Shown here one piece after another: positions 1 through 5,678 of a stretch of DNA of 7,425 nt. Position 1 is the stretch's first letter; each line of letters starts with the position of its first letter. Source of the stretch: Candidatus Apopatosoma intestinale (GTDB lineage Bacteria; Bacillota; Clostridia; Oscillospirales; CAG-272); the NCBI GenBank assembly GCA_018064545.1, contig JAGHUY010000208.1, positions 1 to 7,425 on the forward strand, read 5' to 3'. The notes beneath the pieces are model-generated. The model ran no database searches. It was not told the DNA's origin and was given only the letters and a program-made list of their open reading frames with translations. The position numbers and the translations under genes were made by a program.

Positions 1-595
1 GGTCGACACCGCTTTTGAGAGTTGTTGCGGCATGATCACGGCACTCGCCATGGAGGCGGGTTGGACGTTGTCGCCTGCCGCCGCCACGGCTCTGTATACC
101 GGCACGGTGACGGATTCCGGCCGTTTCCGGTACGACTGTGTCACGTCGGACACATTCCGCCGCGTGGCTTTTCTGATGGAACAGCCGATCGATACCGGGG
201 CGATCTTTTCCGATCTGTATGCGGATGATTATTCCCGCATCAGACTCCGCGCCGAATTTACCTTGGAAGTACGGTTCACGGAAAAGAACGTGGCCTATAT
301 CTATACGACAAAAGAGGAGCTTTCCGCCATCCCGGCCGACGTCTTTACCGTGTCCCGCGGGATGGTCGGCGTAATGAGCGACATCCGAGGGGTCGATATC
401 TGGGTCAATTTTACCGAAACGGAATCGGGCGTTCTCTGTGAGATCCGCTCATCCCGCCATAACATCAATCCCATCGCCGTCCGCTACGGCGGAGGCGGCC
501 ACGCCAAAGCCAGCGGTGCCACCCTGCCCGACCGGGAAACGGCCATGGCACTGTTACAAGATTTAGACAGATTAACAGAGGAAAACCATGAATAA
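1..595 (+). CDS. DHH/DHHA1-family phosphoesterase (NrnA-like), 3' part
   Basis: This is the last 197 residues of a DHH-family phosphoesterase; the 5' end lies outside the window and the frame is open from base 2. What is visible is the segment after the DHH motif, including VTDSGRFRY (about residues 36-44 of the visible part), followed by a DHHA1 substrate-binding domain ending in the hallmark RYGGGGHAKASGAT. Known NrnA proteins degrade 2-5-nt RNAs to mononucleotides and dephosphorylate pAp in the cytoplasm; that function is inferred here from the family. The catalytic DHH residues are off-window, so activity cannot be judged. The internal ATG at 32 is unlikely to be the start, because the upstream codons (FESCCG) align with the conserved region FRSSACE of the next gene. 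It overlaps the next gene by 8 nt and is clearly its diverged paralogue. Confidence 0.9.
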   Translation, partial: VDTAFESCCGMITALAMEAGWTLSPAAATALYTGTVTDSGRFRYDCVTSDTFRRVAFLMEQPIDTGAIFSDLYADDYSRIRLRAEFTLEVRFTEKNVAYIYTTKEELSAIPADVFTVSRGMVGVMSDIRGVDIWVNFTETESGVLCEIRSSRHNINPIAVRYGGGGHAKASGATLPDRETAMALLQDLDRLTEENHE

Positions 596-1571
596 TCAAG
601 AAATCAGAGAAGCCATCCGGCAAAGAATCAAATCCTATTCCCGCATCATCCTGTCACGCCACATCCGTCCGGACGGCGACGCCGTCGGTTCGACCATGGG
701 GCTTGCCGCCGTTTTACGGGCACGCTATCCGGAAAAAGAAATCTACGTGGTCAACGACGATACGGCCGACTACACCGCCTTTATCGGGACAGAGGACACA
801 CAGCCGGACGACGCGGCCTACGCGGACGCGCTGCTCATTGCCCTCGATACCGGCACGTTTGACCGCCTGTCCAACTCAAAGGCCGGTCTTGCCAAAGAGA
901 TCGTCAAGATCGATCACCACATTGACGACAAACCTTACGGGGACTTATCCCTCGTCGAAGATTTCCGCTCCTCGGCCTGTGAACTGGTCGTTGACTTCTG
1001 CCTGTCGTTCCCGGAGGACTTCCCGCTGACCGCGGAGGCGGCCGCCTGTTACTACGTCGGCATGGTCACGGACTCCGGCCGCTTCCGGTATTCCGAAACT
1101 ACGGGCGATACCCTGCGTCTGGCGGGTGCTCTTCTCGATTTCGGCATCGATACCGAGCGTCTTTTTGCCCACCTGTATCTCGACCCTTACGAGGAATTCC
1201 GGAGTCGTTCCGCTCTCTTGCGGAAGATCAAACGGTCGCCCGCCGGCGTTCTCTCCCTGACGATCCCCCGATCTCTCCGCAAAAAACTCGGCCTTACGAT
1301 GGAGCAGGCCGGCGCCGCCGTCTCCCTGATGGATTCGGTCAAAGGCAGTCCGGTCTGGATCGCGTTCATCGAAGCCGATGACGGCACCATCCGCGTCCGT
1401 CTCCGCTCCCGCTTTATCGGCGTGCAGGAACTTGCCACCCGCTATCACGGCGGCGGCCACCTCTGCGCGAGCGGTGCGACCGTCTATTCCAAAAAAGAAG
1501 CAGGGGCTCTGCTCCGCGAAGCGGACGCCCTGCTTTCCCACTATCAACTTTCCCACGAGGACATTTTATGA
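588..1571 (+). CDS. DHH/DHHA1-family phosphoesterase (NrnA-like nanoRNase/pAp phosphatase), second tandem copy
   Basis: A complete 327-residue protein, the usual length for NrnA. The DHH domain shows motif I as RPDGDAVGS (D29, D31), motif II ALDTG (D87), motif III DHH at residues 109-111 and motif IV VTDSGRFRY. The C-terminal DHHA1 domain ends in RYHGGGHLCASGAT, with the GGGH at about 288-291. All metal-binding motifs are present, so it should be an active Mn-dependent phosphoesterase on short oligoribonucleotides or pAp (family knowledge; substrate inferred). One oddity is that the usual GGGGH reads HGGGH, with the first Gly replaced by His. The ATG at 588 has an upstream AGAGG and overlaps the previous gene by 8 nt; the stop overlaps surE in an ATGA. 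Translation is probably coupled along the three genes. It could alternatively have specialised towards another small phosphoester substrate. Confidence 0.92.
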   Translation: MNNQEIREAIRQRIKSYSRIILSRHIRPDGDAVGSTMGLAAVLRARYPEKEIYVVNDDTADYTAFIGTEDTQPDDAAYADALLIALDTGTFDRLSNSKAGLAKEIVKIDHHIDDKPYGDLSLVEDFRSSACELVVDFCLSFPEDFPLTAEAAACYYVGMVTDSGRFRYSETTGDTLRLAGALLDFGIDTERLFAHLYLDPYEEFRSRSALLRKIKRSPAGVLSLTIPRSLRKKLGLTMEQAGAAVSLMDSVKGSPVWIAFIEADDGTIRVRLRSRFIGVQELATRYHGGGHLCASGATVYSKKEAGALLREADALLSHYQLSHEDIL

Positions 1572-2293
1572 GAATTCTGATCACCAATGACGACGGCATC
1601 GCCGGAGAAGGGCTTGCCATTCTCACCGAAGCCGCGCAAAAAATAGGAGACGTCACCGTTGTTGCCCCCAAATGGGAACAGAGCGGAAAAAGTCACGCCA
1701 TCGAGATTCACGAGCCGTTTGAAGTGGCCCGCATCGACTACCGCCCCGGTGTCGTCGCCTATACCGTGGACTCCACGCCGGCCGACTGTGTGCGCTATGC
1801 CTTTTGCGGTCTGCATGAGACGTTCGACCTTGTCCTGTCCGGCATCAACAAGGGGCTGAACATCGGCGAGGACATCGTGTATTCCGGCACCTGCGGGGCG
1901 GCGTTTGAAGCCGCGTACTTCGGCGTATATTCCGTTGCTCTGTCCACCGAGCCGAATGCCTTTGACGGCATTGAAGAGCATCTGGAAACCGTCTATCGAT
2001 TCTTCCGCGAGCACGCTCTTCTCGACGTCCACCGGCTCTATAACGTCAATATTCCGCGAACGGTCAAGGGGATCCGCGTCACCCGGCAGGGCGGCCCCTA
2101 TTACAAAGACACCTTTTCCGATGAGGGAAACGGCATGGTACTGGCGCAGGGCTATTCCGCCTATCGGGAACGCGGGGATCAAACGCTGGACACCGAGTCG
2201 GTGTTCGGCGGATATATCTCCGTCACGCCGCTTTCCGTCGGCCGTACCGACGAATCGGTGTATCAACGTCTGTCCGGTCTGAATCTGCAATAG
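1568..2293 (+). CDS. surE: 5'/3'-nucleotidase SurE
   Basis: A 241-residue protein matching SurE throughout. It begins with MRILITNDDG, giving the metal-binding pair D8-D9. S39 lies in EQSGKSHAIE, N94 in LSGINKGLN, and the conserved VDSTPADCVRYA and YSGTCGAAFEAA segments follow. These correspond to the Asp-Asp-Ser-Asn metal site known in the family. SurE is a cytoplasmic divalent-metal-dependent phosphatase that removes phosphate from nucleoside 5'- and 3'-monophosphates and can act on short polyphosphate. The ATG overlaps the previous stop in an ATGA, and GAGG sits 7 nt upstream. Following two NrnA-type phosphoesterases, it could dephosphorylate mononucleotides released from nanoRNA, which is an inference from context. 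An intrinsic terminator lies about 50 nt after the stop, so this is the last gene of the operon. Confidence 0.97.
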   Translation: MRILITNDDGIAGEGLAILTEAAQKIGDVTVVAPKWEQSGKSHAIEIHEPFEVARIDYRPGVVAYTVDSTPADCVRYAFCGLHETFDLVLSGINKGLNIGEDIVYSGTCGAAFEAAYFGVYSVALSTEPNAFDGIEEHLETVYRFFREHALLDVHRLYNVNIPRTVKGIRVTRQGGPYYKDTFSDEGNGMVLAQGYSAYRERGDQTLDTESVFGGYISVTPLSVGRTDESVYQRLSGLNLQ

Positions 2294-2298
2294 AGCAA

Positions 2299-2501
2299 GG
2301 GGCTGCAAAAAAAGTCCAGACCGAAAAAGCGAAAAAGAAGCTAACCTTGGGCGATTGCCCAAGGTTTCTTTTTAAGGTAGGAAATCCTTCGGATTTCGTT
2401 TGATTTGATTCGCTTTTTCTCTTGCCGTTTTCCCGCTTGCCGTACACTCAGTACTGCCTGCGCGGGAAGAACGACAATTCTGAACATTTTTTCCGAGCCC
2501 C
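2299..2501. repeat. Structured intergenic region with partly matching inverted ends, possible dispersed repeat
   Basis: The ends carry GGGGCT followed by an A-tract (2299-2313) and, in inverted orientation, a T-tract followed by AGCCCC (2487-2501). Inside are an enclosing inverted repeat AAAAAGCGAA (2324-2333) with TTCGCTTTTT (2409-2418), the surE terminator, a 7-bp hairpin GAAATCC/GGATTTC (2381-2397), an 8-bp direct repeat CTTGCCGT (2421-2428 and 2436-2443), and a hairpin TTCCCGC (2430-2436) with GCGGGAA (2462-2468) containing GTAC/GTAC arms. No convincing coding sequence or target-site duplication is visible. Nested symmetry of this kind resembles REP or MITE-like elements, but a single copy cannot establish that, so the outer boundaries are tentative. 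Confidence 0.4.
2343..2373 (+). terminator. Rho-independent terminator of the nrnA-like/surE operon
   Basis: The stem AACCTTGGGC (2343-2352) pairs perfectly over 10 bp with GCCCAAGGTT (2357-2366) across a GATT loop. It is followed by TCTTTTT. An A-rich stretch upstream (2324-2338) could pair with the T-tract, so it might also work in the opposite direction. It lies 49 nt after the surE stop. Confidence 0.93.
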
Positions 2502-2520
2502 TATTCGTACAACTGGAACC

Positions 2521-2552
2521 GGCTGTAAAAAATCCGGAGATTTTTTACAGCC
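2521..2552. repeat. Perfect 14-bp-stem inverted repeat between convergent genes
   Basis: GGCTGTAAAAAATC (2521-2534) and GATTTTTTACAGCC (2539-2552) are exact reverse complements around a CGGA loop. On the minus strand it begins 17 nt after the stop of the HTH gene, so it may end that transcript or block convergent transcription. It is not a textbook terminator: the A6/T6 tract is inside the stem next to the loop, the G/C pairs are at the base, and no T-tract follows. Its arm resembles the GGGGCTGCAAAAAAA at 2299-2313, hinting at a shared repeat origin. Confidence 0.65.
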
Positions 2553-2569
2553 CGTATATATTCTCGCTT

Positions 2570-2911
2570 TTACAATATTTTAAATGATGTATCCGGCTCT
2601 TCCCCGTCGCGCTTTCCCTGTAAGTACAGCCAAAGGCGTTCGGAAAACAGTTTGTTTTTCAAAATGATATGGCAGGTACTGCGATTGGTCATGAAGACCA
2701 GCAACATCGAGGTAAACTGGGACCATGTCATCTCATATTTTCCGCACTCGATCAGACTGAGACGGATGCGGGAAATGCCCGTCCGGTTGCCGAATTCCGT
2801 CTGTGAGAGAAACAGATTTTTCCGGAGAGTGACCAAATTGTCGCAGAGCGCCTGTTTGGCCGCCGCTCGTTCTTCTTCCGTCAGTTCGATTCTTCCCGGC
2901 CCGTATTTCAT
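2570..2911 (-). CDS. Small XRE-family helix-turn-helix transcriptional regulator
   Basis: A 113-residue protein. After a charged N-terminal helix (LTEEERAAAKQAL), residues about 25-75 form a Cro/C1-type HTH: LVTLRKNLFLSQTEFGNRTG, then ISRIRLSLIECGKYEMTWSQ, with the pattern SQTEFG-x4-IS-x3-LSLIE-G typical of DNA-reading helices. The C-terminal tail (HIILKNKLFSERLWLYLQG) is not a domain I recognise and may serve dimerisation. The ATG at 2911 is chosen because GAGGAGG (2920-2926) sits 8 nt upstream; the frame is open further upstream without a better start, and the promoter lies there. It is transcribed alone, from its own sigma-A promoter overlapped by a perfect palindrome, which suggests autoregulation. 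Its targets cannot be told from the sequence. It sits between two terminator-like structures and is not part of the housekeeping operon. Confidence 0.82.
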   Translation of the reverse strand: MKYGPGRIELTEEERAAAKQALCDNLVTLRKNLFLSQTEFGNRTGISRIRLSLIECGKYEMTWSQFTSMLLVFMTNRSTCHIILKNKLFSERLWLYLQGKRDGEEPDTSFKIL

Positions 2912-2942
2912 ACTCCATTCCTCCTCGGCGATTTCTATTCCG

Positions 2943-2971
2943 ATTGTATCATGAATCCCGCCGAAATTCAA
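2943..2971 (-). promoter_or_regulatory. Sigma-A promoter of the HTH gene
   Basis: On the minus strand the -35 box TTGAAT (2971-2966) and -10 box TACAAT (2948-2943) are separated by exactly 17 nt. A TGA immediately before the -10 makes an extended -10 (TGN). It lies 32 nt upstream of the ATG and just downstream of the mrnC terminator, so the HTH gene is an independent transcription unit. Confidence 0.85.
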
Positions 2972-2980
2972 GTTGAATTT
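2964..2980. promoter_or_regulatory. Perfect 17-bp palindrome overlapping the -35 box, candidate operator
   Basis: AAATTCAA-G-TTGAATTT is a perfect inverted repeat with 8-bp half-sites and one central base. One half-site contains the whole -35 hexamer (2966-2971) of the promoter for the HTH gene. A dimeric XRE regulator bound here would block RNA polymerase, so autorepression is the simplest reading. That assignment is inferred from position and symmetry. Confidence 0.65.
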
Positions 2981-2994
2981 ATGCCAAAGCAAGG

Positions 2995-3018
2995 AAAAAG
3001 CAGGGGATTTCCCTGCTT
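2995..3018 (-). terminator. Rho-independent terminator of the holA-rnmV-gtrA-mrnC operon
   Basis: Read on the minus strand, AAGCAGGG (3018-3011) pairs over 8 bp with CCCTGCTT (3005-2998) around a 5-nt loop, and the transcript continues into a T-run ending at 2995. It starts 4 nt beyond the mrnC stop codon. Confidence 0.85.
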
Positions 3019-3022
3019 CTGG

Positions 3023-3394
3023 TTATTCTCCGTATGCAATGTCAAAGAGTTCCCGAATACGGTCTTCCCTCTTCTCCATGTGCAGGAAACCGAACAGGGC
3101 TTCCATGCCGGTGGCGCGGTGATATTCCACCGCCGAAGCACTCTTGGGATGCGATCCGGTATGTCCGTTCCGTCCCAGTTTATACACCGAGAGTTCTTCC
3201 TCGGTCAGCACCGGAAACAGGCGTTCCACACGTTCGCTCTGCGCCGTGGCGCAAACCAGTTTCTGCGCCGCCGCGTTCAGCCGACCCGTATCGGAAATCC
3301 CCTGCGCGATCAGTTTTTCCCGGAGCAGGAGTTCCAGCACGGCGTCTCCGATATAGGCGAGCACCAGCCCGCCCAGTCCGATCGATTCATTCAT
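3023..3394 (-). CDS. mrnC: Mini-ribonuclease 3 (Mini-III), 23S rRNA maturation
   Basis: A 123-residue protein with only an RNase III catalytic domain and no double-stranded-RNA-binding domain, which is the Mini-III architecture. YIGDAVLE carries the first acidic catalytic residue (D17) near the N-terminus. YKLGRNG (about 71-77), HPKSA and YHRATGMEALFGFL (about 91-104) give the family signature, with E98 in the second acidic position. In Bacillus subtilis this cytoplasmic enzyme trims the ends of 23S rRNA precursor; the same role is inferred here. The ATG at 3394 has GGAGG 9 nt upstream and overlaps the end of the GtrA gene by 8 nt, so the two are probably translationally coupled. It is the last gene of the operon, with the terminator right after the stop. 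Confidence 0.95.
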   Translation of the reverse strand: MNESIGLGGLVLAYIGDAVLELLLREKLIAQGISDTGRLNAAAQKLVCATAQSERVERLFPVLTEEELSVYKLGRNGHTGSHPKSASAVEYHRATGMEALFGFLHMEKREDRIRELFDIAYGE

Positions 3395-3875
3395 GGCTTT
3401 GCGCCTCCGGTCCGCTCTCTTCGGTCTTCTTGCGGAAAACGAGGTATTTCCCGATAAAGTAGTTGACGATCACGACGACGACCGCCGCAATGATCTTGAC
3501 GGCATATTTATTGAATCCGAGCCAGTCGAACAGAACGGCCACAAAGCCCTCTTGCAACAGAAGCGTCACCACCCGGCTGCCGGCAAACGCCGCAAACTCG
3601 CCCAAAATCGGCAAGAAACCGTGCCGTTTACTCTCAAAGACCCAGACGCGGTTTGTAAAGAACGCAACCAGTACGGCCGCCGCCCACGCGATGGCATCCG
3701 CACCGTGGATCAGAAAATTCTGCTGCTCGATCGCCTCACCCCAAAGGGCGTACAGAAGAAAACTCACGCCCCAGTCGGTCAGGGTCGTCAGCCCGCCGAA
3801 AAAAACATACAGGATAAAGTGCCTGTATTTTTGAAGATGCAGTGCCGCAAGCACCCGATCGAAAATCTTTTCCAA
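3387..3875 (-). CDS. GtrA-family integral membrane protein
   Basis: A 162-residue hydrophobic protein with four predicted membrane segments (about residues 20-44, 58-78, 92-116 and 124-146). The GtrA signatures are present: a first-helix FILYVFFGGLTTLTDWGVSF, the post-helix-2 motif FFTNRVWVF (about 73-81), and the final NYFIGKYLVFRKK. Family members help move undecaprenyl-linked sugars across the membrane for glycosylation of O-antigen, teichoic acid or arabinogalactan; the substrate here is unknown. The start is TTG at 3875, chosen because GGAGG (3884-3888) lies 8 nt upstream and no ATG or GTG fits. It begins 3 nt after the rnmV stop and overlaps mrnC by 8 nt. No glycosyltransferase partner is in the window, so its place among rRNA-processing genes is not explained by its family role. 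Confidence 0.9.
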   Translation of the reverse strand: MEKIFDRVLAALHLQKYRHFILYVFFGGLTTLTDWGVSFLLYALWGEAIEQQNFLIHGADAIAWAAAVLVAFFTNRVWVFESKRHGFLPILGEFAAFAGSRVVTLLLQEGFVAVLFDWLGFNKYAVKIIAAVVVVIVNYFIGKYLVFRKKTEESGPEAQSHE

Positions 3876-3878
3876 ATG

Positions 3879-4484
3879 TTATTCCTCCGTTTGCTTCTCT
3901 TCGGAAAGCGCGTCTATCGCCGCTTGCCACCGTTCCTCCGTCACCGTCCAATTGACGGCTTCCAAAAGCGCATTAGCAGAAAGAGTTCCCGGCAGACCGA
4001 GAAATCCGGCTAACTTCCTCCGCTTTTCTGCCGCGTTGTCGCCGCCGCAAAGCCCGATTTCGTAAAGCATCGCTTTTGTCAGAGCCATGGGCGCTTCGGC
4101 CGGGGCGTCCGTCTCCGTAAAATACGGGGAGAGAAGTTTCTTTAAAATCGCAATATCCGTTCCCTCTACGCCGAGAATCCCGGCCTTGGAGGGGACTTTT
4201 TTTCGTTTTTCCTTGCCGTAGACCTCCGGCGTATAGAGGTGGACGATTTTGTCCGGCGGCAGGATATTTTTGATATAATTCCGGATGACCAGCCCCGCCC
4301 CGTCGCTGTCGGTCAGCACGATCACGCCCTTTTTCTCCGCCAGTTTGCGGATCAGCGCGACTTTTTCCTCACTCGAAAAAACGCCGAATCCGTCCGTCGT
4401 CACGATCACCCCGCGGGCAATCGACGCCACTTTGATCTTATCGTACCGCCCCTCGACGATCAGCGGTCTGTCAAGCGTCATCAT
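3879..4484 (-). CDS. rnmV: Ribonuclease M5, 5S rRNA maturation
   Basis: A 201-residue protein with a Toprim domain followed by the C-terminal domain seen in RNase M5 (DUF4093). The Toprim glutamate is E11 in LIVEGRYDK and the DxD pair is D59/D61 in VLTDSDGAG. YIKNILPPDKIVHLY and the KAGILGVEGTD segment are also typical of the family. In Bacillus subtilis RNase M5 cleaves both sides of precursor 5S rRNA bound by ribosomal protein L18; the same job is inferred here. The ATG at 4484 is chosen because it overlaps the holA stop in an ATGA and has GAGG 8 nt upstream; a second in-frame ATG follows directly. The gene is more often seen beside ksgA, which is absent here. The C-terminal part (LSANALLEAVNWTVTEERW) probably contacts the substrate ribonucleoprotein. 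Confidence 0.95.
   Translation of the reverse strand: MMTLDRPLIVEGRYDKIKVASIARGVIVTTDGFGVFSSEEKVALIRKLAEKKGVIVLTDSDGAGLVIRNYIKNILPPDKIVHLYTPEVYGKEKRKKVPSKAGILGVEGTDIAILKKLLSPYFTETDAPAEAPMALTKAMLYEIGLCGGDNAAEKRRKLAGFLGLPGTLSANALLEAVNWTVTEERWQAAIDALSEEKQTEE
3884..3888 (-). promoter_or_regulatory. Ribosome binding site supporting the TTG start of the GtrA gene
   Basis: GGAGG on the minus strand lies inside the last codons of rnmV, 8 nt before the TTG at 3875-3873. This fixes an unusual start codon and suggests that gtrA translation depends on ribosomes finishing rnmV. Confidence 0.75.
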
Positions 4485-5566
4485 AGAAGCGACCTCGGGA
4501 CATAGACGCGGGTGATCAGAATATCCAAAAGTACCCAAGGGTCGGACGGTGCGCTTTTCAGTCCCACGTCCGTCTCGACAGCCAGCCGGATCATATCTTC
4601 CAGTTTTTTCATGGGGACGGGCCGCACCGCTTGTGCATACTTTCCCGCGCTGTATTCCTTGATCTTCATGGCGGCGGCGATCTGTGAAACGGACAGCCCC
4701 TTTTCCAGTCCGGCTTTGACGCGGAGCATATCGGAAAAAATCCTGCCCAGTTTGGCGAGCACCGCGATCGGCTCTTCCCGCAGGTCGCGTGCCGTTGCCA
4801 TCACCTGCACCATGTCCGTAAGGCTCCACTTCTGCGCCGCTTCGAGCATGGCAAACGGCGGAGCCTCGCTGACAGCGGCGGGACAGGCGACGGCCCGCAC
4901 GTCATCGGCCGTCAGGTCTTTTTTATCCTCCCCGTGAGCATAAAAAATGAGTTTGGCGATCTCCTCGGAGAGCGTAAACATATCACAGGCGCACAGTTCG
5001 CAGAGAAGCCCGAGCGCCTCGTCGGTCGCGCGGATTTTTTCGGCGGCAAAGCGACGTCCCGCCCACGTTTTCAGTTTCTGAGGCGTCAAGGGGTCGTAGC
5101 GCACCAGCCGGGCGACTTCCGACAGTTTCTTAAACTCGGAAGAACTCTCGGTTTTATAAGTAAATTCCCATTCATTCTTCCGCAGGCAGAGGATGACCAC
5201 ATTACTCTCATCCGCCACGGCGAGATTATCGCAGAGAAGCCCCAAATCCGAAGCCGAAATCCCGTCGATCGGGAGATCGTGAATCTCCGTCAGCCGTTTT
5301 TCCTGCATCATGGGCAGAGAGGCCGTAGAGGACGCGAGCGCGGAAAATGCCTCGTCGCGGGACTGCGAAGCGGCCGAAAAAGAGATTTTGCTGTAATTGA
5401 AAATCTCCATGCCGGGGGCCGTCATCACGGCACGGTAGGCTTCCGACAGATCATACCGTTTCAGATAATCTTCTTCCCCGAAGAAGACGTAGGCACCGGA
5501 CAGCGTATTTCCCGATATTTCGGCCGCAAGTGCCGCCCGATCCAGATATAACGCCTTATTTGCCAC
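4481..5566 (-). CDS. holA: DNA polymerase III subunit delta
   Basis: A 361-residue protein of normal length for the delta subunit of the clamp loader. The N-terminal segment GAYVFFGEEDYLKRYDLSEA is the typical delta opening. The middle holds the degenerate AAA+ region without a Walker P-loop (VVILCLRKNEWEF, then WAGRRFAAEKIRATDEALGLL). The C-terminal collar domain ends with AVETDVGLKSAPSDPWVLLD. Delta opens the beta sliding clamp for loading at primed sites. The start is taken as GTG at 5566, since GGAGG (5574-5578) lies 7 nt upstream; the more upstream TTG at 5596 lacks a ribosome binding site. It overlaps rnmV by 4 nt. The 112-bp gap after glyA holds no clear terminator, so it may be cotranscribed with glyA. 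Confidence 0.95.
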   Translation of the reverse strand: MANKALYLDRAALAAEISGNTLSGAYVFFGEEDYLKRYDLSEAYRAVMTAPGMEIFNYSKISFSAASQSRDEAFSALASSTASLPMMQEKRLTEIHDLPIDGISASDLGLLCDNLAVADESNVVILCLRKNEWEFTYKTESSSEFKKLSEVARLVRYDPLTPQKLKTWAGRRFAAEKIRATDEALGLLCELCACDMFTLSEEIAKLIFYAHGEDKKDLTADDVRAVACPAAVSEAPPFAMLEAAQKWSLTDMVQVMATARDLREEPIAVLAKLGRIFSDMLRVKAGLEKGLSVSQIAAAMKIKEYSAGKYAQAVRPVPMKKLEDMIRLAVETDVGLKSAPSDPWVLLDILITRVYVPRSLL

Positions 5567-5573
5567 GTTCCCG

Positions 5574-5578
5574 CCTCC
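5574..5578 (-). promoter_or_regulatory. Ribosome binding site deciding the GTG start of holA
   Basis: GGAGG on the minus strand, within a longer purine run, ends 7 nt before the GTG at 5566-5564. It favours this start over the TTG ten codons upstream. Confidence 0.75.
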
Positions 5579-5607
5579 TCCCTTGCGATTTACCAATTAT
5601 TTCCAAT

Positions 5608-5637
5608 TTTTCCACACAGTCCACAGACTTTTCCACA
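5608..5637 (+). promoter_or_regulatory. DnaA-box-like repeats upstream of holA
   Basis: TTTTCCACA occurs at 5608-5616 and again at 5629-5637, exactly 21 bp apart (two helical turns), with a third partial copy CAGTCCACA at 5617-5625. Each full copy differs from the DnaA-box consensus TTATCCACA at one position. The second copy also forms a small hairpin CTTTTCC-ACA-GGAAAAG (5628-5644). The site lies in the glyA-holA gap where a holA promoter could be; I see no convincing -35/-10 pair. DnaA binding is inferred. Confidence 0.45.
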
Positions 5638-5678
5638 GGAAAAGCCGCTTCTCATGTCGGTTTTCGTCGTTTTTTCGA

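Noticed and set aside
945..1556. A 203-codon antisense frame inside the second DHH gene
   Set aside because: The sense strand encodes all catalytic motifs of a known family; the antisense frame shows none and has no start signal.
2223..2447. A 74-codon open frame on the minus strand reaching into the surE end
   Set aside because: It overlaps the surE coding region and the terminator, has no recognisable domain, and is best explained by the A/T tracts and hairpins.
2405..2587. A 60-codon open frame on the plus strand in the intergenic region
   Set aside because: It lies across the inverted repeats, has no ribosome binding site, and its composition looks like translated structured DNA. I treat it as chance.
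4481..4829. An N-terminal extension of rnmV to about 316 codons
   Set aside because: The extension lies within holA in another frame and resembles no RNase M5 N-terminus. The ATG at 4484 has a ribosome binding site and gives a normal family length.
5645..5678. A possible terminator after glyA
   Set aside because: There is no stem followed by a T-run on the minus strand. The only nearby hairpin (5628-5644) has a 7-bp AT-rich stem, lacks a U-tract and overlaps the DnaA-like boxes.
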